DNA from: Gnetum montanum
Lineage: Eukaryota > Streptophyta > Gnetopsida > Gnetales > Gnetaceae
Direction of reading: 5' to 3'
DNA length: 64,000 nt
Assembly: GCA_015680685.1 (NCBI GenBank)
Contig: MNCI01015772.1
Location: 1 to 64,000 of the forward strand
The notes below the pieces were generated by a model. It had not been told where the DNA came from and did no database searches. It worked only from the letters and a program-made list of their open reading frames with translations. This document shows, one piece after another, positions 22,260 to 35,200 of the stretch (the stretch's first letter is position 1; every line of letters begins with the position of its first letter). The position numbers and the translations under genes were made by a program.

Positions 22260-23858
22260 ATGTATCTTCCACAAGGAAGCGATAATGCATCATATGCCAA
22301 GAACATTCATCGGAGAACTAAGGAGATGTATATTGAAGAAAATTGGAGAGACTGACCTCATGCAGGGTTTTCATATGTTCATGAACACCCTAACTACACT
22401 CAAAGACTACATTCACCTAAGGTAAATAATTTTAGAGAAGATGAAGTAAGAGTCCTAGATTAGGGGAGGCCTCAAGGCCTAGGACCTCCTGAAAACCTAG
22501 AAAAGATCAATCAAGGGACCATGGGGAACACCATAGAAGCCATGGCAAGCCTCCCAGTCATTTAGCGTCCTCTTCCTCTTCAATGTCTAGTTCTGATGAA
22601 GATGAACATAGGTATAAAGACAAAGCTCCACCATTGGGTCAAAATAAAAATAAAATTGAAGCCATGAAAAAAATCAAAGACATCAAAATGAACATAGATA
22701 AAATCGCAACAATTAGATGAATAGAAATAGAAATTTTCATCACAACATGTTTGATGATGATGAACCCTTGTTAGCCTCTAAGAGCATGTTTTAGATCACA
22801 GAGGTAGTTAAAATACCCCATAGGCATCGTAGGGAAGGTCACATAAAAAGGATTGATATGAATAATATCCCTAAATTTGTGGGATGCTATGATTCTGATC
22901 CACAATATCATTTACAAGCCTTCCATAATGCTTATGTCTTACAAAATATTGAAAGTGGATGGAAAAATCTTAAGCTCTTTCCTATGACACTAATACATAA
23001 AGCCAAAGTGTGGTATAGATCGTTGAAACCAAATTCAATCCATTGGTGGTCCACGATGATGGAACTTTTCAATGAGAAATACAAAACCTATGCAAGGGTG
23101 TCCAACCTAAGGAAACAAATCCAAGGATGGAAACAAGAATAACATGAACCCTTGGATATGGCCCTAGATAAGTATTATTCTCTACCGAATAGATGCCCAG
23201 GCCATGGTTTCTCTTAACAAAGACAATGTTTCCACATCATAGATGGGCTTCATAGTCAAACAAGAAGGACCCTTGGGGTGTATGCACAAGGTCAATTATA
23301 TGGGCTATAAATACGTCAGTTTCAAGAGCTAATCGAATGTGTTGCAAAAGAAGAAGAAGAGGTATTTAAATAAAAAAATATTGAGAAATCTCATTAAGAC
23401 CCAACTCTTCAAAATAAGAAGGTCCACATCTATGATAAGGAAAAAGAGGTAACTCTCGATAAGGTGATTTTGCAAAAAACCTTGTCAATAAAAAAGTCTA
23501 TCAATGAACTTGAAGCAAGGTTTGATAAGATCTTAAAATGGATAAATAAGAAAGTTACAATTTATGTAGAAACTATAGAGGAGGGAGTAACACAAAATGA
23601 ATCAAATGATCGCAATAAAAGGAGGAAAAAGAACCAAGAAAAAGGTAGGAATACTTATCAAAAAATAGGAAAAATGGATGAAGAAGAAGAGGCTATAGAA
23701 TCAACCATAGAAGAAGATGATGGATGGGACATCTACATATATGATCATCTAAAAGGCTATTACCCAGTCATGTTACATCTACATGAGTATTGGGATTTTG
23801 CATTGAATCCCAAGCTTGTGCAAGAGAAAATGCCTAGTAAATTATCTTTCTCACAAGA
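22260..23858 (+). pseudogene. Ty3/gypsy gag relic 1, truncated
   Basis: Reading begins at ATG 22,260 (MYLPQGSDNASYAKN) and aligns with gag relic 2. The best block, 22,858-23,142, reads PKFVGCYDSDPQYHLQAFHN, then LKLFPMTLIHKAKVWYRSL, the pattern of the Retrotrans_gag domain, which forms the virus-like particle. Stops interrupt it (for example TAA for Gln at 23,140). The C-terminal part (23,464-23,871) is Lys/Glu-rich and ends with a HEYW block. After HEYW it differs from relic 2 and runs straight into LTR B, so the C-terminal third of gag and all of pol are deleted here. No protease or RT lies between LTRs A and B. Confidence 0.75.
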
Positions 23859-23990
23859 TGATGAATCATGATTCATTAAGCTCTGATATTCAACCCACGA
23901 TATCCGACCCATGATATTGGGAACGTGATATTGCAACCTAAGAAATGATATCAGATACACGATATCATGACTCCTATGTGGGCCTATAAC
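23859..23990 (+). promoter_or_regulatory. LTR B promoter: 14 bp-phased GATAT array plus TATA box
   Basis: GATAT units start at 23,885, 23,899, 23,913, 23,927, 23,947 and 23,961, with a weaker one (GATTC) at 23,870. Spacing is 15, 14, 14, 14, 20, 14. A TATA-like TATAAC starts at 23,985, 24 bp after the last unit. Several units are the palindrome GATATC. Confidence 0.65.
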
Positions 23991-24703
23991 TACACATGCA
24001 GGCACATGAAGGAAGGTAGTAGTTTAGTTAGGAGTTAGTTTTTATTTTTAGTTCTTCTCAACCCTTTCTCCTAGTGCATGCCCACAATGTGATGATTGTA
24101 ACTTGTACGACGCCTTTATTCAAGTGTGACATACTTGGACATGCACATGACCTGAAATAAAGATTGAGATTACTTCATCATTGAAAAATTTACTTAGTTT
24201 AATGATTTAATTATTTTATTAATTAATACTTCTTATCCTCAACTCCTATTAAATGCCAAATGAGTATGAATTAATCATCTACTTGGTAACCCAGTAGCGT
24301 ACTTAGGACATGTGCTTGGTAATCTGAGTGGTAGTCATACATGAGGTCCAAGATGTGTATAGATGATTAAGGAATGGATGCTCATTTGAATTAGGCTAGT
24401 TTAGACTCTCTCCTCCCATTTTCTATTAGCTTAACTCTCTCTCCATTTTCCTCCTAACTTAATTAAAGTTATTTTCCATTATCTCTAGGAGTAGCACTAG
24501 TTTATGACTACATCATACACCTCACTCTGGACTAAACCATATGTGATAAAGCAAATACTAGTCTATGTGGGAAGATAGAAAATTGCGATTAGCGAGTAAC
24601 TATCTAGTTACCAAAACTAGCCCATCTGCTGGGGTTCAATCGGATCATGCAGGAAATGCTCATATTCATATGGTTGAGTGTAGGGGTACCTAGCCACTCA
24701 TCA
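23859..24703 (+). repeat. LTR B, Ty3/gypsy family (845 bp)
   Basis: Starts TGATGAATCATG and ends GCCACTCATCA. It closes the first gag unit and opens the second: it is followed by a primer binding site and a gag relic of its own. There is no polypurine tract before it, unlike LTR C. Such a shared LTR is what recombination between neighbouring elements leaves behind. Confidence 0.75.
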
Positions 24704-24704
24704 T

Positions 24705-24722
24705 TGGAACCATTGCTAGGGA
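24705..24722 (+). promoter_or_regulatory. Primer binding site, tRNA-Asp type (degenerate)
   Basis: TGGAACCATTGCTAGGGA directly follows LTR B and matches about 12 of 18 bases of the tRNA-Asp complement. Its mismatches differ in part from those after LTR A, so both probably decayed from an intact site. Confidence 0.6.
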
Positions 24723-24840
24723 TGATGCTAGTTATCTAGATTAGTTATATCATAAAAGATCACTGTAAAAAGTATTAACAACATATCCTTTAGAAAAGAA
24801 ATTAAATTAAATTCAATTAAGTCACACACCATCTACAACA

Positions 24841-27150
24841 ATGTCGCTCTTACAAGACTATGCTAACACCACAACTAGTGAGGCTTTTTATTGGAGAACC
24901 AACAAATTATATGATGAAGACAAAGTTTGGAGTACTCAACTTTATATAGGAATTCCATACATTCATGAGCATCCCAACGATACTCAAGGATTCTTGCCAA
25001 CCAACTCTGACACCTCTAGCAAGGATGGGACATCCCATAGAATGAGGAGGCCTAAAAGGCCTAGGACCTTCTCAATAACTGACAAGAATTTCTTAGGGGA
25101 TGATTGGAAAACTTTCAAAAGTCATGATGAGTTTTCTAGTTCTTTCTCTTCCTCTACTTCTTCAATGTTAGATTGTGACATGGATGATCATCTTTCAAGG
25201 GATCAGTGTAGAACTAAAAATCAAGCTCACAAGAAAAATTAAGAATGCCAACATGAACAAGGACAACATCATCTCAACTCACAAACTCACAACCTACTTA
25301 GTGATGATGAATCCCTGCTAGCCACTAAGAGCCTAATGCATATACAAGAGGCTATTCAAATATCTTGTAGGCATTGCAAAGAAAGCCATCTATGTAGGCT
25401 TGATCTAAACAACTTTCCCAAGTTCTCAAGAGGCTATGATGTAGACCCACAACAACATTTACAAGCCTTCTATGATGCCTATGCATGGAACAATTTTGAC
25501 AATGGATGGCAAAGTCTTAAGCTCTTTCCCATGACACTCGTAGGCCAAGCAAAAGTATGGTATAGGTCTTTAAAAATGGAATCAATTCATGGTTGGCCCA
25601 AAATGGTAGAACTCTTCATTGAAAGATATCAAACCTCTGCAAGAGTGTTAGCCTTGAGGAGACAAATCCAAGAATGGAAACAGGGACAACATGAACCCTT
25701 GGACATGGCCTTAGAAAGATACTATTCATTGTTAAACAATTTCCCAGGCCATAGATTCTTCGAGGAAAGGATAATGTATCACATCATGGATGGGCTTAGT
25801 AATGAAGCAAGGGAGACCCTAGGGATGTATGCCCCACGTCAACTATATGAGCTATAAACTCACCAACTCCAAGAGCTTATCAAACGGGCAGGAAAAGAAG
25901 AAGGAGAGATGGCTAAACGGGAGAATCTCGAAGGCTCTCAATGGGACCAAAATATCAAATTAGCAAAGGTCCACAACCCTAAAGAGGAGAAATCAACTCA
26001 CCTTGAGGAGGTGAAACCATTTTTACCTTTGCCAATGCAATAATCACTAGATGAAATTGAGGCAAAGATCAATAAGATGACAAAATGGGTACATGGGGAG
26101 AATATGTTAACAATAGTAGAGGTAGAACTATGCCAAATCAAGAAACATGATATGACACCAAGCAACAATTAGAATAAAGGGTAGAAGATGATAAGAATAT
26201 GAGTTCAACTGCCAATATTACATATTAATGTAACATGTATTTGTATGATCATCCAAAAGGCCAATGCCCAATTTTGTCACATTTTCATGAGTATTGGGGA
26301 GGAATGTTACATTTGAATTTCATATAGAAATATCAAGTTCAATAGTAGTGGAAAGAACCCTAGTCATGTGGGAAGCCATCGACAACCCAACGATACCTTT
26401 TGTATTCCACAACGTCAAATGCTTATTATGTCCAACATCCTATTTTTCCAACCAGATCATCATCCTCTACTTTGCCCCTTCATTATCATTCTCCTGAATA
26501 CTATCCACTCATGCCCTCTTCGGAAAGGTTACCACCTCATGTACCTTACACTTTTTCTCAAAACAAATATTCTCATCCTTCACCTCCTTCCACATGACCA
26601 CCAAGTGTACTAAAAGCTTTTGCACCATAGCACCAACCTAGGAATGCTTCTTGTGCTACTCTTGTCAATAGCAGTGGAGGTACTCAAAAGTGCCCTTGGC
26701 ATGGCCATAGAAAGAAGTAGCCTGATGCTAAACCCACTACATCTTCCAACCCAACACAAGTTCAATGTTGTGATGCATCTTTCTCCTTAAACACAATGGC
26801 TCATGTTACCTTATTAGGGCCACCAATCAAAACTCCAACAACTATGGGGCCTAATGAATATAGCCATGTAGGGAGACATACCAATCCTTGCATACCATCT
26901 TATAATATAGCAGTGGATCAACTCCTTATCAATTGACCACATCTTATAATATGCCCCACTATTCCTACTATAATCAAGTGTGTGAACCCTAGTTTGGGTA
27001 CATTCTAACCACCACATCAAAAGACACGCAATGGGTTGGATATGACTGGTCCTAATATTTCCAACATGCATGGATCCTAAATTTCCATTTATTAATTCTA
27101 GCCATGCTCAACCATTTAGTTATGAGGGATATCCTCCATTCTAATAAGTA
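24841..27150 (+). pseudogene. Ty3/gypsy gag relic 2
   Basis: ATG 24,841 opens 133 codons (MSLLQDYANTTTSEAFYWRT start), with a Ser-rich acidic stretch, and stops at TAA 25,240. The same frame resumes through 25,336-25,857: FPKFSRGYDVDPQQHLQAFY, LKLFPMTLVGQAKVWYRSL and RRQIQEWKQGQHEPLDMALE define a complete Retrotrans_gag core. After TAA 25,855 it continues past a HEYW block into a Tyr/Pro/Ser-rich tail, broken by frameshifts, to about 27,150. It is the least damaged retroelement gene in the window, but at least four stops rule out a product. Confidence 0.8.
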
Positions 27151-27159
27151 GAATTAATA

Positions 27160-28203
27160 ATTTTTTTTACTTTTCTTCAATTTTACAATTTTTTGTTTTC
27201 TAATTTTTCACCTTCCAATTTGTTGTTTTATCATTTTATTTATTGTTTTTTGTTTTATCTTTTTATGAGTAATATCATCTATGAATAAAGCACTCATTTG
27301 ACTTATTGGTTGAGGTGTTGTTCTATGCTATTGAGTCTTGGATGACTAATTATTTGGATAGCGAGCCCAGCACATCTACCCAAACATTCTAATAATAAGA
27401 GGTTCTACTCTGGGTATGGTGATATTCTTGTCATCATGAAAACTTAAAAGTAACTTTGTGCTCATTATGCCTAGACTGAAGAAGAATGTACTAAGAAGGA
27501 ATGACTAGGGTGTGACATCAAGGGGACTTGTGGATTCTCTCTCATGACATCTGTAGGAGTTACCATGTAGCCTAGTTGTACTAAGATCCTTGTAGATTTA
27601 ATGAAAATTGGGAGTAAGAGTAATAAAGGCACTAATCAAAAAACAAAAAAAAAACTAATGCTATTCTAGGGATCCCACTGGAAAGACATACACCCATGCC
27701 TAAAGGTTGGTGGCTCCTCTAGAATAAGCATTCAAAAAAATAAGAAGAAGAGTGTCCCAAAGTTGTCACACAAAAATAAAAAAAGAAAGATCAAGACAAA
27801 AGTGTCGCAAAGAAATTTTGAATCACTCCTCCCTTGAATGAAATGCAAAGTGATCGTACACCTTGTTGTCATGGTACTCTTATGGTTTTTCATTATGGGA
27901 TGAAACAATTCAATGTCACTAATCAGAGGAATGGACTTGGTCTTGATTTTGGAGTGATCGGCTAATGACACATTAATCATGCCCTACACTCAAGATTCAT
28001 TGTGCTCTGAGTTAGTTATCTCATGTCCCAATCTTTGCAATCCCTTCTACAATTCATTTCATCTTGATATCCAAGAATTTTTAACTTGTGTCTTGTGTGG
28101 CATAGAATTCATACCTCATCATGGTGGTATTTAACATGTGTGTGTTTTATTGCATCGACGTAGATTACATTTAACCCTTCTAGTACCTACAGACATTTTA
28201 AGG
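27160..28203. other. Degenerate retrotransposon interior
   Basis: A T-rich tract (27,160-27,275) follows gag relic 2, then about 0.9 kb without a recognisable domain. A protease or RT would be expected here if the element were complete; I could not find one. The region ends at the 601 bp repeat. Confidence 0.4.
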
Positions 28204-28804
28204 TGTCTAGAGTAGCACATCAAAATGCCTCTATTTCTACTTCTATATGATCCCATAGAGAAACTACCATCTAGGTCAACTATATTAAGGTATAGATGAA
28301 TAGCCTAAGATTGCATAGAGCTACCTATTGATTAAAAACTAGTATTTTATAATTGATCACCAAGAAAGAGCACCTTGCTACTTGAATGCATTACTATTTC
28401 CCTATGCCAAGTTAGAAATTTATCACTAATGTCTTGTACTAGACTAGACTAATGGAAGTACTTTTCAGGGATCTACCTTACCTTAGAATCCAAACTAGAT
28501 TGACCCCATCCTAAACTCAAAAAATTTAGTAAGTTATGCACAAATTATTCTTAGTATAGTAGTATAGTAATATACTAAGAATTAGTTAATTAGTCATGTG
28601 GAAACCCTAATTAGGATGTAGGATTGACTTTGTGCCTTATCCCATAGGTAAATACTTAGAAATACTATATTTTATGTAAAATTTCATGGTTTCCTAGATT
28701 AAGTTATGGTCAAGAGTGGCATGAGGAATACCTAAATAGTTATTCTAGTAGTGCAACGATCACTTAGTACATACTTAATCTATTGGGAATGATATATGAA
28801 CTCA
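28204..28804 (+). repeat. 601 bp direct repeat, copy 2 (possible LTR)
   Basis: Matches 20,517-21,117 end to end, from TGTCTAGAGTAGCACATC to ACTCA. Its right edge is also where the minus-strand reading region of the Tat-like element begins. High similarity compared with the neighbouring elements points to a younger insertion or duplication. Confidence 0.6.
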
Positions 28805-30660
28805 TCCTTAGTGGTAATGGACAATGTATCATCCATCCCCTCTGGTAGATTATGCACTTGCACCATTGGATAAATGTGCTTTATCCAAGGTTTAGAAAGT
28901 TGGCTTGGGTCTTGGGGAACCCATCGTCCATTCTTGTACACCACCAAAAACTCTACAAACCTATTTAAATAACCCAGAGAAAAGAAAAATGCATGTGGAT
29001 TATTGTAGAGATGTCTACATAGAGTCTAAGGATCTCCAATTGAAACCCAATAGCTAAGGAAACTATCTAGTTGAACTCAGTGTCATCCATTAGGACCTTA
29101 TTAAAGGTCCACCCTTGCACTATGCCAATCACCTTATTTTATGATAATATTTTGGGAAATGCATGAGACCTAAACAAAGGATATGACTCTTATACATCAG
29201 GGTTCATGAAGCTATCCATGAAAATTTTGAAGTGGTCCATGTTAGCACCAACCACTCCAAGACTTCCTCATGATAGCTATATTCCTTCACTATGTTAATG
29301 GGAACCTTTTCCCCATTAACAAGGACACAAAAAAATTCATGAAAGAGTTCCTCATCAATGTCTATGTTGACCTTCACACCTCGATGATGGTGCTAAAATG
29401 ACTAGCCTTCTCATTGAAGGAGTTGATGACATGCAACATCTTCGCAGTAGGGATGGATGCCATAAATATATCAAGTAATCCTACACACTAAATGTTTGCT
29501 TGAATGTATCTAGGAACCTATTCCCATATGCACTCCTATGCTGGTATCACCTCAGCAAACTTTAGGATGAGGGTATCCTCATGACATGCTCCCAAAAGTG
29601 GGATAGTGACATCAACATAGGTGGAAGGTCCTACAAAGAAACAACCAAAGCTTAACATCAATAACGATTCAAAGTAATAGAACAATTAGAAAATTCATCA
29701 TCAAAAAACATTAGAAGACACTACCTTTATGTTTACCTTTCCTTTTCTTCTTCTGGGTGATCTGAGCAAAGGTCCTAGCTACAAGGGTGTAATCAATGGA
29801 GTTATTAAAATCTACACATTAGTTTTGCATTGTTCTGTCATTCTTACACTTCTTGTATACAAGGTTGAACCCTATAGCATAGGCATTAAAATCCCCTCTT
29901 ACCTGTTGATACATAATAGTTCTAATATGGGGGCCCTTGGTAAATTCATCAAGGGTAATTTGAGCCACTACTAAGGTTTGATCTTTAATGATCAAGCCTT
30001 GTTCATTGACCTTGTACCTACAAGAAGTCCATAAGACTAATGAAGTTAGGAAATGTAGTTTAAGTAATAAATCTAGAAAAAAAAAGAAAAACACTATAAT
30101 AACTATGCTTGCCCTTATATATGATACATGGTGCTAGGTGAGTTTTGGAATAGTGTGTGGGCTCTATGCACCACCATTAGAGTGTTGTCAACATTGTACT
30201 ATCTATACTCTAGCATCATCTAGATCTCCATAAGGTAATGTGGGTTGATAGCATCTACTATTCTCCTTGATTTCCTAAGAGGTAGATTGTCAATAATAAA
30301 CTTGACAATCAAGTTGAATGCCTAAGGCACAAAGGTCTTCACTATGGACCTAGCCACATCTATAGGCAAGTGTGACCATAACATCACACTGAAGTTTTGT
30401 AAAATATAAGAAAGGAATTTCATTACTCCAAGTTGGAACCATAGTGATAGCTTCCCCAAAGGCATATTAAGGAGAGGTGTACTAGTCTTGGAATGACCAA
30501 TGTAGCACAAAATGCCCACCAACTCGACAATTATGAGGATGGACTTCAAGTAAACCCTACACGACCAATATAGAAATAGTATGGCCAATTGGAATTTCTT
30601 AACTAATTTATTAAAAAACATCCTAGTCAGATGTGAAATTATCCTTTGTAAAAAGCTCTA
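28805..30660 (-). pseudogene. Unidentified minus-strand open-frame region
   Basis: The longest minus frame, 30,322-30,621 (99 codons), begins MFFNKLVKKFQLAILFLYWS and is rich in hydrophobic residues. Others lie at 29,819-30,094 and, through stops, 29,200-29,500 (KVNIDIDEELFHEFFVSLLM). Together they suggest a broken gene read opposite to pol. Antisense frames are known in some Tat-lineage elements, but those lie between pol and the 3' LTR, whereas this lies on the other side of pol. I do not recognise a domain. Only its first 180 bases or so are present in the second copy. Confidence 0.35.
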
Positions 30661-32299
30661 AGGTGTTTATTTAAATTAGCTTAAAAAATTTCACAAGAAA
30701 GCATTATTACAACCTTACATATCCTTACATTATGACCAACTAGAATTACTTAACAAATTTGGAAAAGAACATCCTAGTTAGAGGTGAAATTAGCCTCTAT
30801 AAAAAGATGTAAGGTGTTTATTTGAGTTAGCCTAATAAATTACACAAATGCATTATTACAACCTCCCATAGCCTTTTACTTCATAGCCTAAAATATTATA
30901 GCAAAAATTAAGCCATGCATAAATTTAGAAAAAGCATGAAAACTTAGAAAAGGAATATAGCCATAGTAAAAATATTTCTAAAAATAATAAAGCCTTTTGT
31001 TTTCTTAAAAAACATATTTAAACATAAGTTTTACAAGAAGAACTACACATATCAATCACATCTATCCAAAATTTAACCTTATTCACATAGTTTAGCCAAA
31101 AAATTTATTACAAATTCATTCTAGCTCCAATTTCAATGATTTTACCATCGAAGGAATCTTTAAATCACATTCTTTGCAATCATGATCATCAAAACTAAAG
31201 ATACATAATCTATGTTTACATGGTATATAGGAAAAATTAGCAAAACTGTAGTAGTCACCATTAACCCACTTTCACATAGGATTGGTAAGAAATTCACCAA
31301 CAACTTGTTTAAGCTCCAAAATAAGTGATTTCAGCATTTTTTGAAAGCTTAAATCAAGCCTAAATACTCAAAATTAGAGAAAAATCAAAATAATTTTTTT
31401 TTATTTATAGAAAATTCATCAACTTGGACAAGAATCTGAATATGGCACAAAGCCTTTTTTGATATAGGCTTAATGAAAAATCCATTAAAAAATTTGTTTT
31501 AAGTCCAATCAAATTGATTCCACCTCCATTGAATAGTTGAAGCCAAGTCTCACCTAGACATAACCCAAAAACATCAAAACCTTTTCCATTTTCTTAGAGA
31601 ATGTACACGAAATTTAAAAAATGGCATAAAAAACCTAATTGCATGACCTTAGGAAAACAATCATAACTTAATCATTTCAAGGCCAAATCGAATGAGAAAA
31701 TAGCCATTGGAAAGCTTAAAAGTACAACTACAAACTCATAACATTGTATTTGAAAAGTATTAGCCTTTTTCTTAAGAAAAAATATAAAAAATTTCTTACT
31801 TTTTCTATGTAAAAAGATAAAAAGCTAAAACCCAAATTAACATAGCCAAAATAGCCAAAAGGATCGATACCCATTAGAAAACACATCAATATAATGGGGT
31901 AGGATTTTGTTAAAATTTAATTGTGATGAATTGTTTGGCCTAGATCTGAGAAAAATGGCCATACCTTGAAATTTTGGGAAAAAAGCATGAAAATAGAGAG
32001 CCTAATTTTGATAATCAAATCTACCAAAGCCAAAATAATGAGACCACCATAGATCTACATGTAAGAAACCAAAATAAGAGGTGGGATTTCATCATAATTT
32101 CATTTTACCTGCTCTATCAACATAGATCTAAGAAAAATGGTCCCACAAGTTGCATGAAAAATATAAGAAAAGCAAGAAACAAATAGCTAGAAAATCAAAA
32201 AAAAAAAAAATAGCTAGAACTGCCTACCTAAGAGCAATGAGAAATGATGCCTTGATGAAGTTAGTCCTAGGAAATTCTTTTAGATCTTTTGCATATTCA

Positions 32300-35200
32300 T
32301 CCACCTTCTAAATCCTAGGATTCTTGCTCTTCCCTCTACATTGTTTTTGTGCCATGGCAGGCTCAATGCTAGGAGAGTTTGAAGACGAGAAGGATGGAGG
32401 TTCTACGCGATGTAGAAGGAAGATGGAAGGCTTCCACACTGAGAATAGGTTGCTTGTACCACAAAAATATCTCCCAAAGCTCTCCTCCAATGTGTAGTTT
32501 TCAAGAATGATAATTGTGATTAGAAACTTACAAAATTTAACATTAAAAATTACACCTAAACCTAAATGTCCACCTCTACACCCTAACCACTAATTTAGTA
32601 CATCATAAATCCAAGTGCATTTATGTGTAAATGGGGAAAAATTTCTTCAATGCTAATATTGGTAGGAAATAGCTTCAGTTTTCAAATTTTAAAAATTTTT
32701 GGATTATGGGCTCCATGAGACACCTTCCCTCTTAGCCAAAATTTGCATCAATTCTAAGTTTTGAGCACTTTTGGCACTTATAAATATAAAAAAGACTTAA
32801 TTCCCATGCATCAACACTAGAGATATCATATTGAGTGTGGATACATGCTTTTCACTCCATAAAACCATTAAAAAATAGATGTTTTACCATTTTTATAAAT
32901 TTCAACCTACCTTGTTTCAACCTTAGGCTTCTAGAAGGGGGTTAGACATTAACAAGTTTGGAAAAATTAGTTTTTCATTCTAGGGAAATAGTGCCTAGCA
33001 TGGAAGAAAGAAGGGAGGGGTTAACAACCATTATTACCCCCAACATCCATCTAGCCCAAGTTTGACCTTAAAGTGGATCTCACATGACCTAGAACCCCCT
33101 CCAAGCATCTCCAACATCCTCTAAACCTAACTAAACCTAGTTGAAATTGGTCAAAACCTTGGGATTTGGTGTTTTCACAATAGGGGAGGCTTCATCCACA
33201 CTAAGCATTACATCCCTAGCATGGATCCCTAGATCCTGCTGAAACCCTTTGGAGCCTCCGAATGCTCCAAAAGTAGTAAAATATGGTAAAAACCTATCAT
33301 ACCCTTTTATCCATGCTAGGGCCATCATGCGTAGTGTGGAAGAAAAGGAGGATACTATATGAGACACTTATGAGCCTCCAAACTGCTGGATCTTAACACC
33401 TAGTATTAACTATTGACACTAGCAACCCCAAAGACTAACATGCATGGTTGATTGAGTGTCAACCTAGGCTAGATCTCTTCCTAGTTCTTCCATACTAGGG
33501 AAGAACTCTTCCATGTTGTCCAATGTGAAAAACTAGGGGGAGTAGCTAGGAAAGTTAGTAGGAGATCCTAGAAATGAGAAAACAACCTCAAATGGCCTTA
33601 TGCCTAACACCATAACCTTCACATCCCTTCGAGATGCCACTAGACTATAAAAATTTGCAAAAAATAAATTCCCTAAGGTTTATCCACAATAAGGAGTACC
33701 TCCTCCATGACGAGAATCCTAGTCTTAGTGTGGATAGAAGTGGGAAAGTGAAAACTATTGAAGTTTGCATGCAAATTAACTTTTGGAAGCAACCCAAACC
33801 TTCTAGAAGTCACCTAAAATAATAAGAACTCACTTCCCTAGAATTATCCATAGTGAGGAGGATTCCATACATGCTAAGCATCGTAGCCCCTATGTGGATG
33901 GAATGGAGGAAGACTAAAAGCCTTCAAAACAAACAAATTTCAACCTTAGACATTGATAACCTATACTACTAACCCTATAGACACTCACACATAACCAAAA
34001 TTTCCAAAAAAAGTCAAAAACCCTTTCCCAAATCTTTCATAATAAGCATGGAAGCCCCAACATGGAAAAATGAGGGGTTGGGGGGGTGGGGGGAGGGGGG
34101 GTGGTGGGCAAGGATGGTGGAAGGAAGCATGAAAGCCTCAAAAACCTACCAACACTAGGTAACAACAATCAACACTACCAACCTCAAAAACCTACATGCA
34201 TGGTCAAAAATGATGCAAATAACCAAAAATCTATTTGCCTCTATTCTTCCATGATGGACATACTATCCCTAGTGCGGAAAAGATGGGAAAACTCAAAAAC
34301 CATCTAGGAAACCTCCTAACTTACCAAACTTGAGCTTAAACCCTAGTCCTTGACCCTAGCAACCCTAGAAGCACACATGCATGATCAATTGAGGCCAAAA
34401 TTAGCCTATATGTAATATTTATGGCTCTTCCATGTTGGGGATCTCATCCTCCATGCTACCCAGTGTGAAAACTAATGAGGGACTCATTTGGATCTTATAA
34501 ACACCTCATGAAAACATCAAATGACCTTAGATGCCATCTAGAACCTTGTTAGTAGTCATTGGAGTCTTCAAACCTTAATAAACTGATCGCAGATGGTCAC
34601 AAAGTCATTCCCCATAGTCATCCATGCTAAGCTCCCTAGCCCTAGCATGGAAAAAGGGGAAGAAGCTTAAAGAACACTTAGAAGTACTTAAAATTATCAA
34701 AATTTGACATGGAACCCTGACCCTTGGTCCTAGTAACTTTGGAAGTTAACATGCATAGTTAATTGTGACTTGAATTGGTTTAGATCTAATATTGTTATCT
34801 CATCCATACTAGAGAAGGTCACTTCCACATTGGGTAGCTTGGAAATAAGGGGAAAAAGCTAATTTTCCACTTTTAGTGGCAAGATGACACTTTCAAAAGC
34901 CAAAGATCTATGCTAGTGAAGCCTAGGACCTCATCGCCTTGAGATTTTGCTTGTTTGACCTTATTTTAATCTTCAAAATCCATTCCCCGTAATCTTCCAT
35001 ACTAGAGTAGCTTCCCTAGCATGGAAATAATGGAGGAAGACCTTAGATGTCATAAAAAAGTTTTCAAAAATGCCCAAAATTAGACAAAAACTTGTAGAAT
35101 CATGACCTTTAGCCATAGGGGCCTAGAAACCTATTCAATGTGCTCTTAAACCATCCTAAATCCATAAAATATGTGTTCCCACATTCTTCAATGTTGCGAA

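Noticed and set aside
20517-28804. One complete LTR element bounded by the 601 bp repeats
   Set aside because: No primer binding site after the first copy, no polypurine tract before the second, and the five-base flanks (TCTTA and TCCTT) do not match.
34086-34307. 73-codon Gly-rich frame at the G tract
   Set aside because: Product of the G-run expansion in a repeat unit; no partner in copy 2.
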